From Schaalia cardiffensis (GTDB lineage Bacteria; Actinomycetota; Actinomycetes; Actinomycetales; Actinomycetaceae), in NCBI RefSeq assembly GCF_016405145.1, contig NZ_JAEKIA010000005.1:1-64000 (forward strand): a DNA stretch of 64,000 bases, written 5' to 3'. This document shows positions 8,207-17,526 of this stretch, piece by piece. A model generated the notes under the pieces. That model saw only the letters and a list, made by a program, of their open reading frames with translations. It ran no database searches and was not told the DNA's origin. How positions within the stretch are numbered: the first letter of the stretch is position 1; the number at the start of each line of letters is the position of its first letter. Made by a program: the position numbers and the translations under genes.

Positions 8207-10204
8207 ATGACTGAGCAGCTTCTAGCACACGTCCTCGACACTTCGGCCCGCGACGAGTCGATCCGCCCACAAGACGACTTCTACCGGCATGTGAACGGCA
8301 CCTGGCTGGCGACCCACGAAATCCCAGCCGAACGCCCCATTGATGGCACCTTCCACTTTCTTCTTGACCTCTCCGAAGAACGAGGCAAGGCGATCGCCGA
8401 AGACGCCGCCGCCAATCTCCTCGAAGACGAGGACGCCGAACTCATCACGACCCTGTGGGCCGCGTTCATGGACGAGGAGCGGATCGAAGCCGATGGCCTC
8501 GCCCCTCTTACAGCCGCATTCGACGCCGTCAAGGACGCGAAGGACCGCAGCGAACTCGCCAAGCTTTTCGGGAAGTTCTCTTCCTTCGGCCTCGGGACCT
8601 TCTTCGGCGTGCACGTCGGCACTGACCTGCATGATTCGAATGCGCGAATGCTCGACTTCTACCAGGCAGGCATCGGATTGCCCGATGAGGCCTACTATCG
8701 CGAGGATTCCTACGAGCAGATCCGCCAGGACTACCTCGCCCACCTGGCAAAGCTCCTCGCCCTCGCCGAACTCACTCCCGATGCCCACGACGGGGCTCAG
8801 ATCTTGATGGACCTGGAAACGGCTTTCGCCTCGCATCATCGCGATTCAGTATCGAACCGAGACCCTCTTCTCTCAGACAACCAGGTGACCTGGGCGCAGC
8901 TGAAGGAAGACGCCCCCGGTTTCGACTGGCAAGCCTGGGCCGAGGGTATCGGCCTGCCCGTCGAGGAAGGCACTCTCGTCAACATCTCGCAGCCCGACTT
9001 CCTCACTGCAGGCGCCCACGTCTGGTCGCAAACCCCCATCGAAGACCTGCGTTTGAGCATGCTGACGACGCTCGTCGATTCGAACGCCTCATTGCTTCCC
9101 TCAGCCTTCGTCGAGGAGAACTTCGATTTCTTCGGCCGCATCCTGTCAGGCACGAAGGAGTTGCGCCCCAGATGGAAGCGCGCGCTGAGCCTGATCGAAG
9201 CCCACGCCGGAGAATCCCTCGGCCGCATCTGGGTGAGTAGGCACTTCCCTCCCGCTTCGAAAGATCGTATGGATGCCCTGGTGGCGGGCCTTCTTGAAGC
9301 CTATGGCGAGGCGATTGGAGAGTGCACGTGGATGGGCGAGGGCACGAAGGCGAAAGCCTTGGAAAAGCTCTCGACCTTCCGCCCGAAGATCGGCTACCCG
9401 CCCAAGTGGCGCGATATGTCGGATCTTCGCCTCGATCCTCGCGCCACGCTCCTCGAGCATGTTGTTGCGGCTCGCGCATTCGAAATTCGACGCGAATTCA
9501 AGAAGCTCTCAGAGCCCGTCGACCGTGATGAATGGTTCATGACCCCGCAGACGGTGAACGCCTACTACAACCCGACTCTCAATGAGATCGTGTTCCCCGC
9601 CGCGATCCTTCAGCCCCCATTCTTCGACCCGCAAGCCGATGACGCGGTGAATTTCGGGGCGATCGGCGCGGTCATCGGCCACGAGATCGGCCACGGCTTC
9701 GACGATTCAGGTTCGCGTTTCGACGCGCACGGCAATCTTGAGAACTGGTGGGACGAAGAAGACCGTTCGAGTTTCGAAGCACTGACCTCCCTCCTCGTGG
9801 ATCAATACTCCGCATTGACTCCCAAAGACCTGGAAGGAGAAAACGCCCCGACAGTCAATGGCGCCCTGACCCTCGGGGAGAACATCGGCGACCTCGCGGG
9901 CCTGTCGATCGCCTGGCGCGCCTGGGTGAACGCTTTGAAGGCGAAAGGGCTCACTCCCCAGAGCGCTCCCGTCATTGATGGTCTCAGCGGCCCCAAGCGT
10001 TTCTTCTACGCCTGGGCGAGGGGGTGGCGCACGGCCACACGCCCCGAATTCGCAGCCCAGATGCTCGCCGTAGACCCCCACTCCCCCGCCGAATTCCGCT
10101 GCAACCAGATCTTGAAAAACATTGACGAATTCCACGCCGCATTCGATGTGCGCAAGGGCGATGGGATGTTCCTCGAAGAGGGTGAGCGCGTCCACATCTG
10201 GTGA
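8207..10204 (+). CDS. pepO: M13-family zinc endopeptidase (PepO/neprilysin-like)
   Basis: A 665-residue metallo-endopeptidase that should cut short peptides. The zinc motif HEIGH with the following FDDSG lies near residue 492 and ENIGD, supplying the third ligand, near residue 560. An NPTLNEIVFPAAILQPPFF block, typical of M13 proteases, precedes the zinc site. There is no signal peptide or transmembrane segment, so it is probably cytosolic. The frame is open from 7781, but similarity begins at ATG 8207 (QDDFYRHVNGTWL soon after). pepN follows on the same strand about 100 bp later. Confidence 0.92.
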   Translation: MTEQLLAHVLDTSARDESIRPQDDFYRHVNGTWLATHEIPAERPIDGTFHFLLDLSEERGKAIAEDAAANLLEDEDAELITTLWAAFMDEERIEADGLAPLTAAFDAVKDAKDRSELAKLFGKFSSFGLGTFFGVHVGTDLHDSNARMLDFYQAGIGLPDEAYYREDSYEQIRQDYLAHLAKLLALAELTPDAHDGAQILMDLETAFASHHRDSVSNRDPLLSDNQVTWAQLKEDAPGFDWQAWAEGIGLPVEEGTLVNISQPDFLTAGAHVWSQTPIEDLRLSMLTTLVDSNASLLPSAFVEENFDFFGRILSGTKELRPRWKRALSLIEAHAGESLGRIWVSRHFPPASKDRMDALVAGLLEAYGEAIGECTWMGEGTKAKALEKLSTFRPKIGYPPKWRDMSDLRLDPRATLLEHVVAARAFEIRREFKKLSEPVDRDEWFMTPQTVNAYYNPTLNEIVFPAAILQPPFFDPQADDAVNFGAIGAVIGHEIGHGFDDSGSRFDAHGNLENWWDEEDRSSFEALTSLLVDQYSALTPKDLEGENAPTVNGALTLGENIGDLAGLSIAWRAWVNALKAKGLTPQSAPVIDGLSGPKRFFYAWARGWRTATRPEFAAQMLAVDPHSPAEFRCNQILKNIDEFHAAFDVRKGDGMFLEEGERVHIW

Positions 10205-10307
10205 GCTCTCAGACGACTCGCGTGCGATTCGGCCTGATCTTTGGGAAAATGACCGGGATGCGTGCTCGCCACGCCAATCCCAGAAGTGTTTTTGCGAAAG
10301 GTGTCCC

Positions 10308-12878
10308 ATGCCGGGCCTGAATCTCACCCGAGAAGAGGCTTCTGCTCGCGCGGAAGTCATCCGAGTCCTCCACTACGACATTGCGCTCGACCTGACGACA
10401 GGGTCGACTGATTTCGCATCGAGCACCCGCATCGAGTTCGACGCGAACGAGGGAGCCTGCACTTTCGCCGACCTCGTCTCGAACAAGGTCCACTCGATCC
10501 GCCTCAACGGTGTCGAGCTGGGCGCCCAAGCGCATCAGGACCACCGCATCACCCTCAACGATCTGGCTGAGCACAATGTCCTCGAGGTCGAGGCCGACTG
10601 CCAGTACATGCACACCGGCGAGGGCCTGCACCGCTTCACTGATCCTGCCGATGGCAAGGACTACTGCTACTCACAGTTCGAGGTCCCGGATGCTCGGCGC
10701 GTGTACACGAGCTTCGAGCAGCCCGACCTCAAAGCAACTTTCACCCTGACGGTGACAGCACCTGCGGGCTGGACCGTTTTCTCGAACGCCCCGACCCCGG
10801 CCGCTGAAGTCGATGGGGAGCGTTGGATCTACCGTTTCGCCGAAACGGAGAAGATGTCGACCTACATTACGGCGATCGTCGCAGGCCCTTATGAGGGCGT
10901 ACGTGACTCCCTGGCGTCTTCCGATGGGCGCACCATCGACCTCGGCGTCTGGTGCCGTGCCTCGCTCATCGAGCATCTTGATGCGCAGCGCATCATCGAC
11001 ACCACCCGCAAGGGCTTCGCATTCTTCGAGCAGCAGTACGGCATCGCCTACCCCTTCACGAAGTACGATCAGATCTTCGTTCCTGAGTACAACGCTGGAG
11101 CCATGGAGAACGCCGGGTGCATCACCTTCCGCGACTCCTACGTGTTCCGTACCCGCCCAACATCGGCTCAACTTGAGACTCGCGCGAACACGATCCTCCA
11201 CGAGCTCGCCCATATGTGGTTCGGCGACCTTGTGACAATGAAGTGGTGGAACGATCTGTGGCTCAACGAGTCCTTCGCCGAGTTCATGAGCCACCTCGCC
11301 CTCGCTGAGGGCACAGAGTTCACCGACGCGTGGACCGGCTTCATGCTGCGCAAGGATTGGGGACTCAAACAAGATCAGCTCCCCACGACCCACCCGATCG
11401 CCGCCACGATCCGCGATCTTGCCGACATCGAGGTGAACTTCGACGGCATCACCTACGCGAAGGGTGCTTCCGTCCTGCGTCAGCTCGTCTCCTACGTTGG
11501 CCGCGATGCTTTCTTCACCGGCTTGCACGCCTACCTCACAGCCCATTCCTACGCGAATGCGACTCTCGCGGATCTGCTCTTAGAACTCGAGAAGGCCTCC
11601 GGCCGTGACCTGGACGCCTGGTCGAAGGTTTGGCTCCAAGAAGCAGGCGTCACCCTTCTTCGCCCGCAAATCCGCCTGAACGAGGACGGAACCATGGCAG
11701 AATTGGCGGTCATCCAAGAAGCCTTCTCTCAAGGCGCTTCTCTTAGACCGCACCGCATGGGAGTCGCCGGATACTCACTGGACGGGGACACGCTGGTCCA
11801 AGACTTCCGCGAAGAACTCGATGTCGATGGAGAACGCACCCTGGTTCCCTCGGCCGTGGGCCGCAAGCGCTCAGACATGATCCTCCTCAACGATGGCGAC
11901 CTCGCGTACGCGAAGGTCCGCATGGATGAGGACTCGCTTGCCTTCGCGACGAAGAACATTGACCGTATCGCTGATTCTTTGACCCGCAACATCGTCCTGG
12001 CTTGCGCGTGGGACATGACGCGCGACGGCGAAATGGCCGCACACGACTACCTGCGCCTGGCGATCACCGCGATCCCCGGTGAGCAGAACATGTCGATGCT
12101 CGACCTCACCCTGCGGCACATCGAAGAGGCAGTCCGTACCTTCGTCTCTCCTGCTACCCGCCTCGAGGCTCTTGCAAAGGTCGGCACGCACCTCCTGTTC
12201 CTCGCCCGGGCTGCGGCTGCGGCCTCCGATGCTCAGAACATGCTGGTGCGCGCCGCCGCCCGCATGGCGACGACTCCCGAGCATTTCGCGTCCATTAAGG
12301 CCCTGTACACGGGAGAAGAGACTCTCCAGGGCCTCGACCTGGATCTGGATTGCCGTTGGACTCTCCTCATTTCCATGGTGCGCGGCGGCGTCGGAAGCGA
12401 GGCTGAGATCGCTGCCCTTGAGGCCGAAGACGGGACCATGACCGGCCACCAGAACGCTGCCGCAGCCCGCGCTGCAGTCGCCTCCGCCGATGTGAAGCGT
12501 GCTGTCTTCGATGCGGTGATGACCGACCAGTCCATCCCCAATGACACGCGCTGGGCAATGGTCTCCGGTTTCTGGGCCCAGGCCCGCACCACGCCCGACA
12601 TGTATGTCCCCTTCGTGGGCGACTACTTCGATTCCCTCGAGCGAGTGTGGGAGGAGAACACCTTCCACACGGCTGAAGACATCGTGACTTTGATGTTCCC
12701 CTCTGCTCTTGCCGGCTACGTCGAAGGCGTGGATGTCGAGGCGCAGGGAGCCGCATGGCTTGACGCACACCCTCAGGCTTCCGCAGCCCTGGTGCGCATC
12801 ATCCGTGAGCGCATGGATGTGGCTCGCCGCCAGCGCGCAGCCCAGGCCGCGGATGTGCAAGAGGCGACGAGCCATTGA
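10308..12878 (+). CDS. pepN: Aminopeptidase N (M1 family)
   Basis: An 856-residue zinc aminopeptidase that removes N-terminal residues from peptides. The substrate motif GAMEN is near residue 265, and the zinc motif HELAH with the downstream WLNESFAEF Glu is near residues 298-325. The length matches actinobacterial PepN. The frame is open from 10122, but ATG 10308 after GAAAGG is where the family begins (MPGLNLTREEA). It is co-directional with the M13 peptidase, suggesting joint peptide catabolism. A stem-loop follows the stop. Confidence 0.95.
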   Translation: MPGLNLTREEASARAEVIRVLHYDIALDLTTGSTDFASSTRIEFDANEGACTFADLVSNKVHSIRLNGVELGAQAHQDHRITLNDLAEHNVLEVEADCQYMHTGEGLHRFTDPADGKDYCYSQFEVPDARRVYTSFEQPDLKATFTLTVTAPAGWTVFSNAPTPAAEVDGERWIYRFAETEKMSTYITAIVAGPYEGVRDSLASSDGRTIDLGVWCRASLIEHLDAQRIIDTTRKGFAFFEQQYGIAYPFTKYDQIFVPEYNAGAMENAGCITFRDSYVFRTRPTSAQLETRANTILHELAHMWFGDLVTMKWWNDLWLNESFAEFMSHLALAEGTEFTDAWTGFMLRKDWGLKQDQLPTTHPIAATIRDLADIEVNFDGITYAKGASVLRQLVSYVGRDAFFTGLHAYLTAHSYANATLADLLLELEKASGRDLDAWSKVWLQEAGVTLLRPQIRLNEDGTMAELAVIQEAFSQGASLRPHRMGVAGYSLDGDTLVQDFREELDVDGERTLVPSAVGRKRSDMILLNDGDLAYAKVRMDEDSLAFATKNIDRIADSLTRNIVLACAWDMTRDGEMAAHDYLRLAITAIPGEQNMSMLDLTLRHIEEAVRTFVSPATRLEALAKVGTHLLFLARAAAAASDAQNMLVRAAARMATTPEHFASIKALYTGEETLQGLDLDLDCRWTLLISMVRGGVGSEAEIAALEAEDGTMTGHQNAAAARAAVASADVKRAVFDAVMTDQSIPNDTRWAMVSGFWAQARTTPDMYVPFVGDYFDSLERVWEENTFHTAEDIVTLMFPSALAGYVEGVDVEAQGAAWLDAHPQASAALVRIIRERMDVARRQRAAQAADVQEATSH

Positions 12879-12884
12879 GGCTTC

Positions 12885-12917
12885 CGGCCCCTGGAGCTGT
12901 TTCGCTTCCAGGGGCCG
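12885..12917 (+). terminator. Hairpin after pepN
   Basis: Eleven-bp arms at 12885-12895 and 12907-12917 enclose an 11-nt loop, seven nt after the pepN stop. No strong T-tract follows. Confidence 0.6.
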
Positions 12918-12977
12918 CCCGCTTTGGGGGCTGGCGACTTTGGTGCTGGCTCCCCCGGTTCCGCTGAGTTTGTCCCC

Positions 12978-13079
12978 CTTCCCGGGGACCGCCCGCCCTG
13001 ATGGGCCGACTACCCCGGCCCTGGACCTGACTCCCCTGAGCGTTACCTCTTCCCGGGGACCGCCCGCCCCTGATGGGAC
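12978..13079. repeat. Two-copy direct repeat of about 30 bp
   Basis: CTTCCCGGGGACCGCCCGCC followed by CTGATGGG occurs at 12978 and 13049, differing by one inserted C. The spacing of 71 bp is longer than in the other arrays. It lies in the 450-bp gap between convergent pepN and licT, which has no recognisable gene. Confidence 0.65.
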
Positions 13080-13191
13080 TATCTCTGGATTGACTAGGCT
13101 GCTGGGCCATACAACGCAGCTTGGCTGTGGGGTTTCCTCGGAGTAATCCCCCAATGCCCGCAGCTCATAACGCCCGCAGCAGATGAATAAA

Positions 13192-13225
13192 AATGGTCTT
13201 CCCGTCAATCGATGGGAAGACCATT
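13192..13225 (-). terminator. Intrinsic terminator of licT
   Basis: Perfect 12-bp arms at 13192-13203 and 13214-13225. On the minus strand the hairpin is followed by TTTTATTC. It lies about 105 bp beyond the licT stop and is the likely end of the PTS-licT transcript. Confidence 0.75.
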
Positions 13226-13331
13226 GTCGTCTGTACTGTGAATGAGGATGAGGAAGCAGAGGGGGCCGAGCGAAAGAGACGGAAAGAAAGCGATTCTCCT
13301 CACCGTTGAGGAAAACGGGGAGCGACGCCCC

Positions 13332-14171
13332 CTAATTTTTCACCGGGGGCGTCGATAAGCGGGCCAGGTGAAGCGTCAAGTAAGCGATCTCGTCCTCGGT
13401 CAAGACTGTGCCCAGACGCAGTTCGACGAGCTGGGCGATAGTCTTGGCGCAGGCATTCTCCCTCGGATAGGACTCGATGATCGAGCGGACGACACTCGGC
13501 ATCTGTTCGACCAGCTGGTCGTCCTTGCGGATGCGGACGAATAGGTAACGCAGGTGAGTGATGAAACGCCCGGCGCTGATCGATTCTGAATCGAGCCCAA
13601 TGCCCAGGCCTTGAGCGGCAACCTTAAGGATCTGCTGAATGACTCCCGTCATCGTGTAGGTCCACGACAGGTCCCCGCTCGCAAAACCCGCATTCACAAG
13701 ATGGAGGGTGAAGGCCGTGGCCTCGGCCTTCGGCAGTTCCGCATCTGCTGTGCGATTAAGAGCGTCGAGGAGCGCGCTCGCCCTCGCATACTCATCCGGG
13801 TAGAGGTGCACAACCTCACCCGTCAAGGGGTATTCAATCGACTGACCGATACGGGCCCTGGCGAGAGCAAAACCCAGATGGTCTGCGAGGGCGAGGACCA
13901 GGGTCGGGCTGGAAGTCTCCTCAATCCCGACCTCACGCATAGCGGTGACGATCATGTGAACATGCTCGGGCGGGATCTGTGCAAGAAGCTGGCCCATATG
14001 GTCAGGGTCGCGCCCATCGGCCGGAACGAACTTCTTCACGACCTTCGCCGAGTCGATCTCAGTACCAGGTTTCGCTTGGAAACCAAGGCCGCGCCCGGTG
14101 AGGATGACCTGGGTGCCGTCAGTCTCGCGAGCGAGCACAACATTGTTGTTGAACACGCGGAGCAATTCCAC
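13332..14171 (-). CDS. licT: PRD-domain transcription antiterminator (LicT/BglG family)
   Basis: A 279-residue RNA-binding antiterminator. The N-terminal CAT domain (residues 1 to about 55) has FNNNVVLA and GRGLGFQ; PRD1 and PRD2 follow with conserved His residues expected to be phosphorylated by the PTS. It should bind the RAT element upstream of the adjacent EII gene and prevent the overlapping terminator from forming when sugar is present. It lies 40 bp downstream of the EII gene on the same strand. The pairing with a BglF-type permease argues for BglG/LicT rather than GlcT, but sugar specificity is not certain. Confidence 0.92.
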   Translation of the reverse strand: MELLRVFNNNVVLARETDGTQVILTGRGLGFQAKPGTEIDSAKVVKKFVPADGRDPDHMGQLLAQIPPEHVHMIVTAMREVGIEETSSPTLVLALADHLGFALARARIGQSIEYPLTGEVVHLYPDEYARASALLDALNRTADAELPKAEATAFTLHLVNAGFASGDLSWTYTMTGVIQQILKVAAQGLGIGLDSESISAGRFITHLRYLFVRIRKDDQLVEQMPSVVRSIIESYPRENACAKTIAQLVELRLGTVLTEDEIAYLTLHLARLSTPPVKN

Positions 14172-14211
14172 GGCGGTCTTCTCCTCTCCGGGCGCGGTCA
14201 GGGGTATTGGT

Positions 14212-15993
14212 TCAGCGGACGATGTCGATGACGGGAGCGCCCGCGTTCACGACGGTGTCAACGATGGGCGTCACGGCGCTCATCGTCTTCGAGTTCGTCA
14301 CAGTCATGAGCGTAGTCGTCGCATATCCAGCGCTTGCAACCTTCGCCAGATCCACATTGACGAGGGCATCGCCAACCTCGACTCGCTGCTTCTTCTCCAC
14401 GAGAACCTCGAAGCCTTCGCCGTCCATTGAAACGGTGTCAATGCCGACGTGGACGAGGACCTCAACGCCGTCATCGGTCTTGATGCCGAAGGCGTGACCG
14501 GTTTTGGCGACCGTGCGCAGCACGCCCGCCACCGGGGAGACGATGCGACCGGAGTTCGGGACGATGGCGACGCCTTCTCCGAGTGCTCCAGAGGCGAAGA
14601 CCTTGTCACCAGAGTCCGCGAGGGAGAGCACTTGGCCTCCAACGGGAGCGAAGACCGCTGTGGTCGGCTCCGCGTTTGCCACCGGGGCTTCGTCCTCTTC
14701 GATGGGGGCCGCAGCCGTGGCAGCAGCAGAAGCGCCACCTGCGGAAGCGAGGGCTTCAGCCTTCTGCTCAGCGGTGCGGTAATCGAAGAGGGCAACCAGG
14801 GTAAAGGCCGTGAAGAACGCGACTGCGATCGCGATGGCGTAGATCCACATCGGGTCGAAGACGGGGATCGTGAGCAAGGAGGTGAAGGCGAAGGCGGAGG
14901 TCGTCACGCCACCTGAAGCGAGACCGAGGATCGCAATCGTCAGGCCACCGGCGAAACAACCGATGAGCATGAGCGGGTAGATCCTCTTGAAACGCAGGTG
15001 GATACCGTACAGGGAGGGCTCGGAAATACCACCGAGGAGACCTGCTGCGAGTGCGCCGGTTGCGGTCTGGCGCATCTGGACGTCCTTATCGCGCATGGAG
15101 AGGAAGAGCACGCCGGCAGTGGCGCCGAAGCAGGCGAAGTTCCATGCACCCATCGGGCCCTGGATGAAGTCGTAGCCGAGGGTTTGGATGTTGACGAGCA
15201 TGAGGGCGTTGAGCGGCCAGTGCAGGCCGAGCGGCACGAGGAAGGGGTACACCATTGGGATGATGAGCGCAAAGACGAAGGGCGCGTGCGAGTTCATCCA
15301 GGCCATTCCGATGCCAAGGCCGTTGCCGAGCCAGACGCCCAGGGGGCCGATGAGGAAAGCTGTAGCCGGGATCATGATGCCCATGGCGATGAAGGGGACG
15401 AACACCATCTGCAGGTTCGTCGGGATTATCGCCTTCAAAGCCTTGTACACGAGGGCAAGGACGGCGACCATGATGAGCGGGACGAAGACGTTGCCGCCGT
15501 AGTCATTGAGCTGGAGCGGCAGACCGAAGATGTGGGCCGTGCAGCTCTCAGTGTTGAGAAGCTCATTCGTTGTACAGGTGAGCTCGGGGAATCGTTCCTT
15601 ATTGGACAGCGACATGAACTCCGGGGTCATGAGGGCGGCCATGATGGTCCCACCAAGCCACGGGTCTACGTCGAGCTTCTTCGCTGCGTTGTAGGCGACC
15701 ATGATCGGCAGGAAGTAGAAGACCGCCCGCCACAGGGCATCAACAAAAACCCATGAAGCAGACTTGTCGGCAGCACGGAAATCGACAATGCCGAGGGCAT
15801 CAAGCATTGCGGCGAAGGCGATGATCAGCGAGGCTCCGAGGAGGACGCCGAGAATCGGACGGAAGGAGTCCGAGAGGTATTCGAAGAAAGCGTCGAGCCA
15901 GGCGAATTTGCCGCGAGCTTTCGAGCGGGCCTGAGCCTTGACTTCCGCATCCGTCATCACTGCGCCCGCCGACATGCCGGGCAGGGACTGCAT
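14212..15993 (-). CDS. PTS beta-glucoside-type permease, EIIC-EIIA part (frame broken upstream)
   Basis: This 593-codon frame carries the EIIC membrane domain (about ten hydrophobic segments, with GGISEPSLYGI) and a C-terminal EIIA domain of the glucose family (HVGIDTVSM containing the active His). In BglF-type proteins these follow EIIB in one chain. Here EIIB lies in another frame (15957-16223), joined by a one-base shift at the C run 16046-16050. The ATG at 15993 (MQSLPG) is inside the domain linker and has no ribosome-binding site. Either the gene is inactive or the missing G is a sequence error. The order IIB-IIC-IIA suggests beta-glucoside, sucrose or trehalose transport. Confidence 0.8.
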   Translation of the reverse strand: MQSLPGMSAGAVMTDAEVKAQARSKARGKFAWLDAFFEYLSDSFRPILGVLLGASLIIAFAAMLDALGIVDFRAADKSASWVFVDALWRAVFYFLPIMVAYNAAKKLDVDPWLGGTIMAALMTPEFMSLSNKERFPELTCTTNELLNTESCTAHIFGLPLQLNDYGGNVFVPLIMVAVLALVYKALKAIIPTNLQMVFVPFIAMGIMIPATAFLIGPLGVWLGNGLGIGMAWMNSHAPFVFALIIPMVYPFLVPLGLHWPLNALMLVNIQTLGYDFIQGPMGAWNFACFGATAGVLFLSMRDKDVQMRQTATGALAAGLLGGISEPSLYGIHLRFKRIYPLMLIGCFAGGLTIAILGLASGGVTTSAFAFTSLLTIPVFDPMWIYAIAIAVAFFTAFTLVALFDYRTAEQKAEALASAGGASAAATAAAPIEEDEAPVANAEPTTAVFAPVGGQVLSLADSGDKVFASGALGEGVAIVPNSGRIVSPVAGVLRTVAKTGHAFGIKTDDGVEVLVHVGIDTVSMDGEGFEVLVEKKQRVEVGDALVNVDLAKVASAGYATTTLMTVTNSKTMSAVTPIVDTVVNAGAPVIDIVR

Positions 15994-16223
15994 TGCGGCG
16001 TAGACGCCGGCGACTGCTCCGCCGATGACGACCTGGTAGCGATCGCCCCCTGGGGGACGACGCCAAGGACGCCATCGGTCTTATCCAGAGCGTCGGCGTC
16101 AACCTTCGAGGCGTCAACGAGCTCGAAGCGGAGTCGGGTCGCGCAGTGCGAGAAGCTCGTAATGTTGCCCGCACCGCCGATCCCTCTCAGGACCGCTTCA
16201 GCGATCTGCTGTTCGGTGGACAT
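15957..16223 (-). pseudogene. EIIB part of the PTS permease, separated by a frameshift
   Basis: ATG 16223 follows an excellent GGAGGAGG site and encodes an EIIB domain with the phospho-cysteine motif HCATRLRF (Cys27). The frame reads to GVVPQGA and then runs out of family similarity to a stop at 15957. Adding one G to the GGGGG run (plus strand 16046-16050) restores GVVPQGGDRYQVVIGGAVAGVY and joins the EIIC frame. The original gene is therefore 14212-16223, about 670 residues. The shift lies inside ccccctggggg, a likely error or slippage site. Confidence 0.8.
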
Positions 16224-16312
16224 CTGTGTCCTCCTCCTTCGATAGAGCCCCGGTCGGGGCCTGATCTGTGTTGATATGGCCGAAGCCACTGATGGATGAA
16301 ACGTCTCCTCGG

Positions 16313-16354
16313 AAACAAAAAGGGCCCGGAAAACGCTTCAACGTTTCCCAGGCC
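16313..16354 (-). terminator. Intrinsic terminator in the PTS leader, overlapping the RAT
   Basis: On the minus strand GGCCTGGGAAACG (16354-16342) pairs with CGTTTTCCGGGCC (16335-16323), followed by CTTTTTG. It shares bases 16351-16354 with the RAT, so RAT and terminator are mutually exclusive, as in bgl and lic leaders. Confidence 0.9.
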
Positions 16355-16377
16355 TTGCCTCTTGAGAGTAACAACCC
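16351..16377 (-). promoter_or_regulatory. RAT ribonucleic antiterminator for LicT/BglG
   Basis: The minus strand reads GGGTTGTTACT, CTCAAGA and GGCAAGGCC. This matches the well-known RAT consensus (GGATTGTTACTG ... GGCAAAACC) in sequence and symmetry. It overlaps the base of the leader terminator. Its ligand is expected to be the antiterminator encoded at 13332-14171. Confidence 0.92.
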
Positions 16378-16382
16378 TGTGT

Positions 16383-16437
16383 TCCGATGATCATCGGAGC
16401 TGCCCACACCATACGCGCGCGGGACTGCCTGATGCAA
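16383..16437 (-). promoter_or_regulatory. Promoter of the PTS-licT operon with a 16-bp palindrome
   Basis: On the minus strand TTGCAT (16437-16432), 18 bp, then TATGGT (16413-16408). The start would be near 16400, just ahead of a perfect 16-bp palindrome TCCGATGATCATCGGA at 16383-16398. That palindrome could be an operator or a 5' hairpin of the leader. The RAT follows within 10 nt. Confidence 0.65.
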
Positions 16438-16504
16438 GGGGCTTTCCTCATTTCACCTGAAGTTGCGATTTCGATCGTGCTTCGGCCACGGGGCGCCATG
16501 GTGT

Positions 16505-17323
16505 TCAGAGGCATCGAGATGCCACCTCCTTCAAGATCTTCGAGGTCCCGTCTTCAATCCTGAGATCAGCGAAGCGATCTGCTTGTGTCGGTCCCCGGTT
16601 GATGACCGCGAGCATCGCTCCGGATTGGATTGCTTCTTGGACGACCCACATGCCGGTCGAGACCGCGAGCGATGTTCCTGCGACAATCACGAGCTTCGCG
16701 GCTCTGGCAGCTCGAAGAGCTCGAGTGAAAACCTCTTGAGGTAGGCTTTCGCCGAACATGACAATCCCCGGCTTCAAGGGGCCTGCGCAGTGCTCACACC
16801 TTGCGGCAAGGAATTCACAGGCTTCAGCAGCCTCGCGGTCTGCTTCGGGGGTGATCTCCACTTTGTTCAAATCCGTGACTTCCTCGATCCACGGGTTGAG
16901 CTCACGGAGCCGCGTTGAAAGCGCCTCACGCAACATGGCGAGCCCGCACTGCAAGCACACAACCGTGTCATATCGTCCGTGGAGCTCCCACAGGCTCACG
17001 ACGCCTGCGCGGGCATCAAGGCGGTCAATGTTCTGCGTGGCAACACCAAGGAGGAGTCCTTCCTGCTCGAGGGCGGCGAGAGCCAAGTGCCCGAGAGTGG
17101 GCTCGAGGGCATCAAGCATTCTCCAGGTCGCCTCATTGCGGTACCAGAGCCAGCGATACCAGACGGGGTCGGAGACGAACATGTCGAAGTCTATGGGAGC
17201 CTTCGGAGTCGAGCCCATGCCCCGATAGTCAGGTAGGCCCGAGTCGGTTGACATTCCCGCGCCCGACACGACGAGGACGTCTCCTTTCCTTACTGCCTCA
17301 GCGAGTTCCTCGATGACGCTCAT
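16505..17323 (-). CDS. Sirtuin NAD-dependent protein deacylase (Sir2 family)
   Basis: A 272-residue sirtuin that removes acyl groups from lysine using NAD. The NAD motif GAGMSTDSGLPDYRG starts near residue 21, TQNID and the catalytic His in ELHGRYD follow, and a zinc site is formed by CLQCG and CEHC. TSLAVSTG and NRGPTQAD complete the fold. The acyl preference cannot be assigned. It lies just upstream of the PTS promoter but is separated by it, so it is probably its own unit. Confidence 0.93.
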   Translation of the reverse strand: MSVIEELAEAVRKGDVLVVSGAGMSTDSGLPDYRGMGSTPKAPIDFDMFVSDPVWYRWLWYRNEATWRMLDALEPTLGHLALAALEQEGLLLGVATQNIDRLDARAGVVSLWELHGRYDTVVCLQCGLAMLREALSTRLRELNPWIEEVTDLNKVEITPEADREAAEACEFLAARCEHCAGPLKPGIVMFGESLPQEVFTRALRAARAAKLVIVAGTSLAVSTGMWVVQEAIQSGAMLAVINRGPTQADRFADLRIEDGTSKILKEVASRCL

Positions 17324-17526
17324 GCGTGTCAGCTCCGCTTCCTTCCTTTTCCCTCAGCTTCGTTGATGTGGGTTCTCGGGGTGTGCCCAAGCGTCGGGGC
17401 GTTCGTTCCTTTTGTCTCTCATTGTCCATGAGCCCTGGGGTGTGCAGGCCGATTCGGGAAGATTCCCCTGCCTAATTTCGCCACAGCTTGTCAGCATGAG
17501 GATGGGGCGAAGGGCAAGGGCAGGGA
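17324..17526. other. Intergenic, no gene seen
   Basis: First part of a 650-bp gap between the minus-strand sirtuin and the plus-strand membrane gene. Short open frames lack family motifs or ribosome-binding sites. The rest of the gap holds a 60-bp repeat array and a promoter. Confidence 0.4.

Noticed and set aside
11871-13208. Minus-strand open frame of 445 codons opposite pepN and the downstream gap
   Set aside because: Runs through the pepN terminator and a direct repeat, and lacks any recognisable motif.
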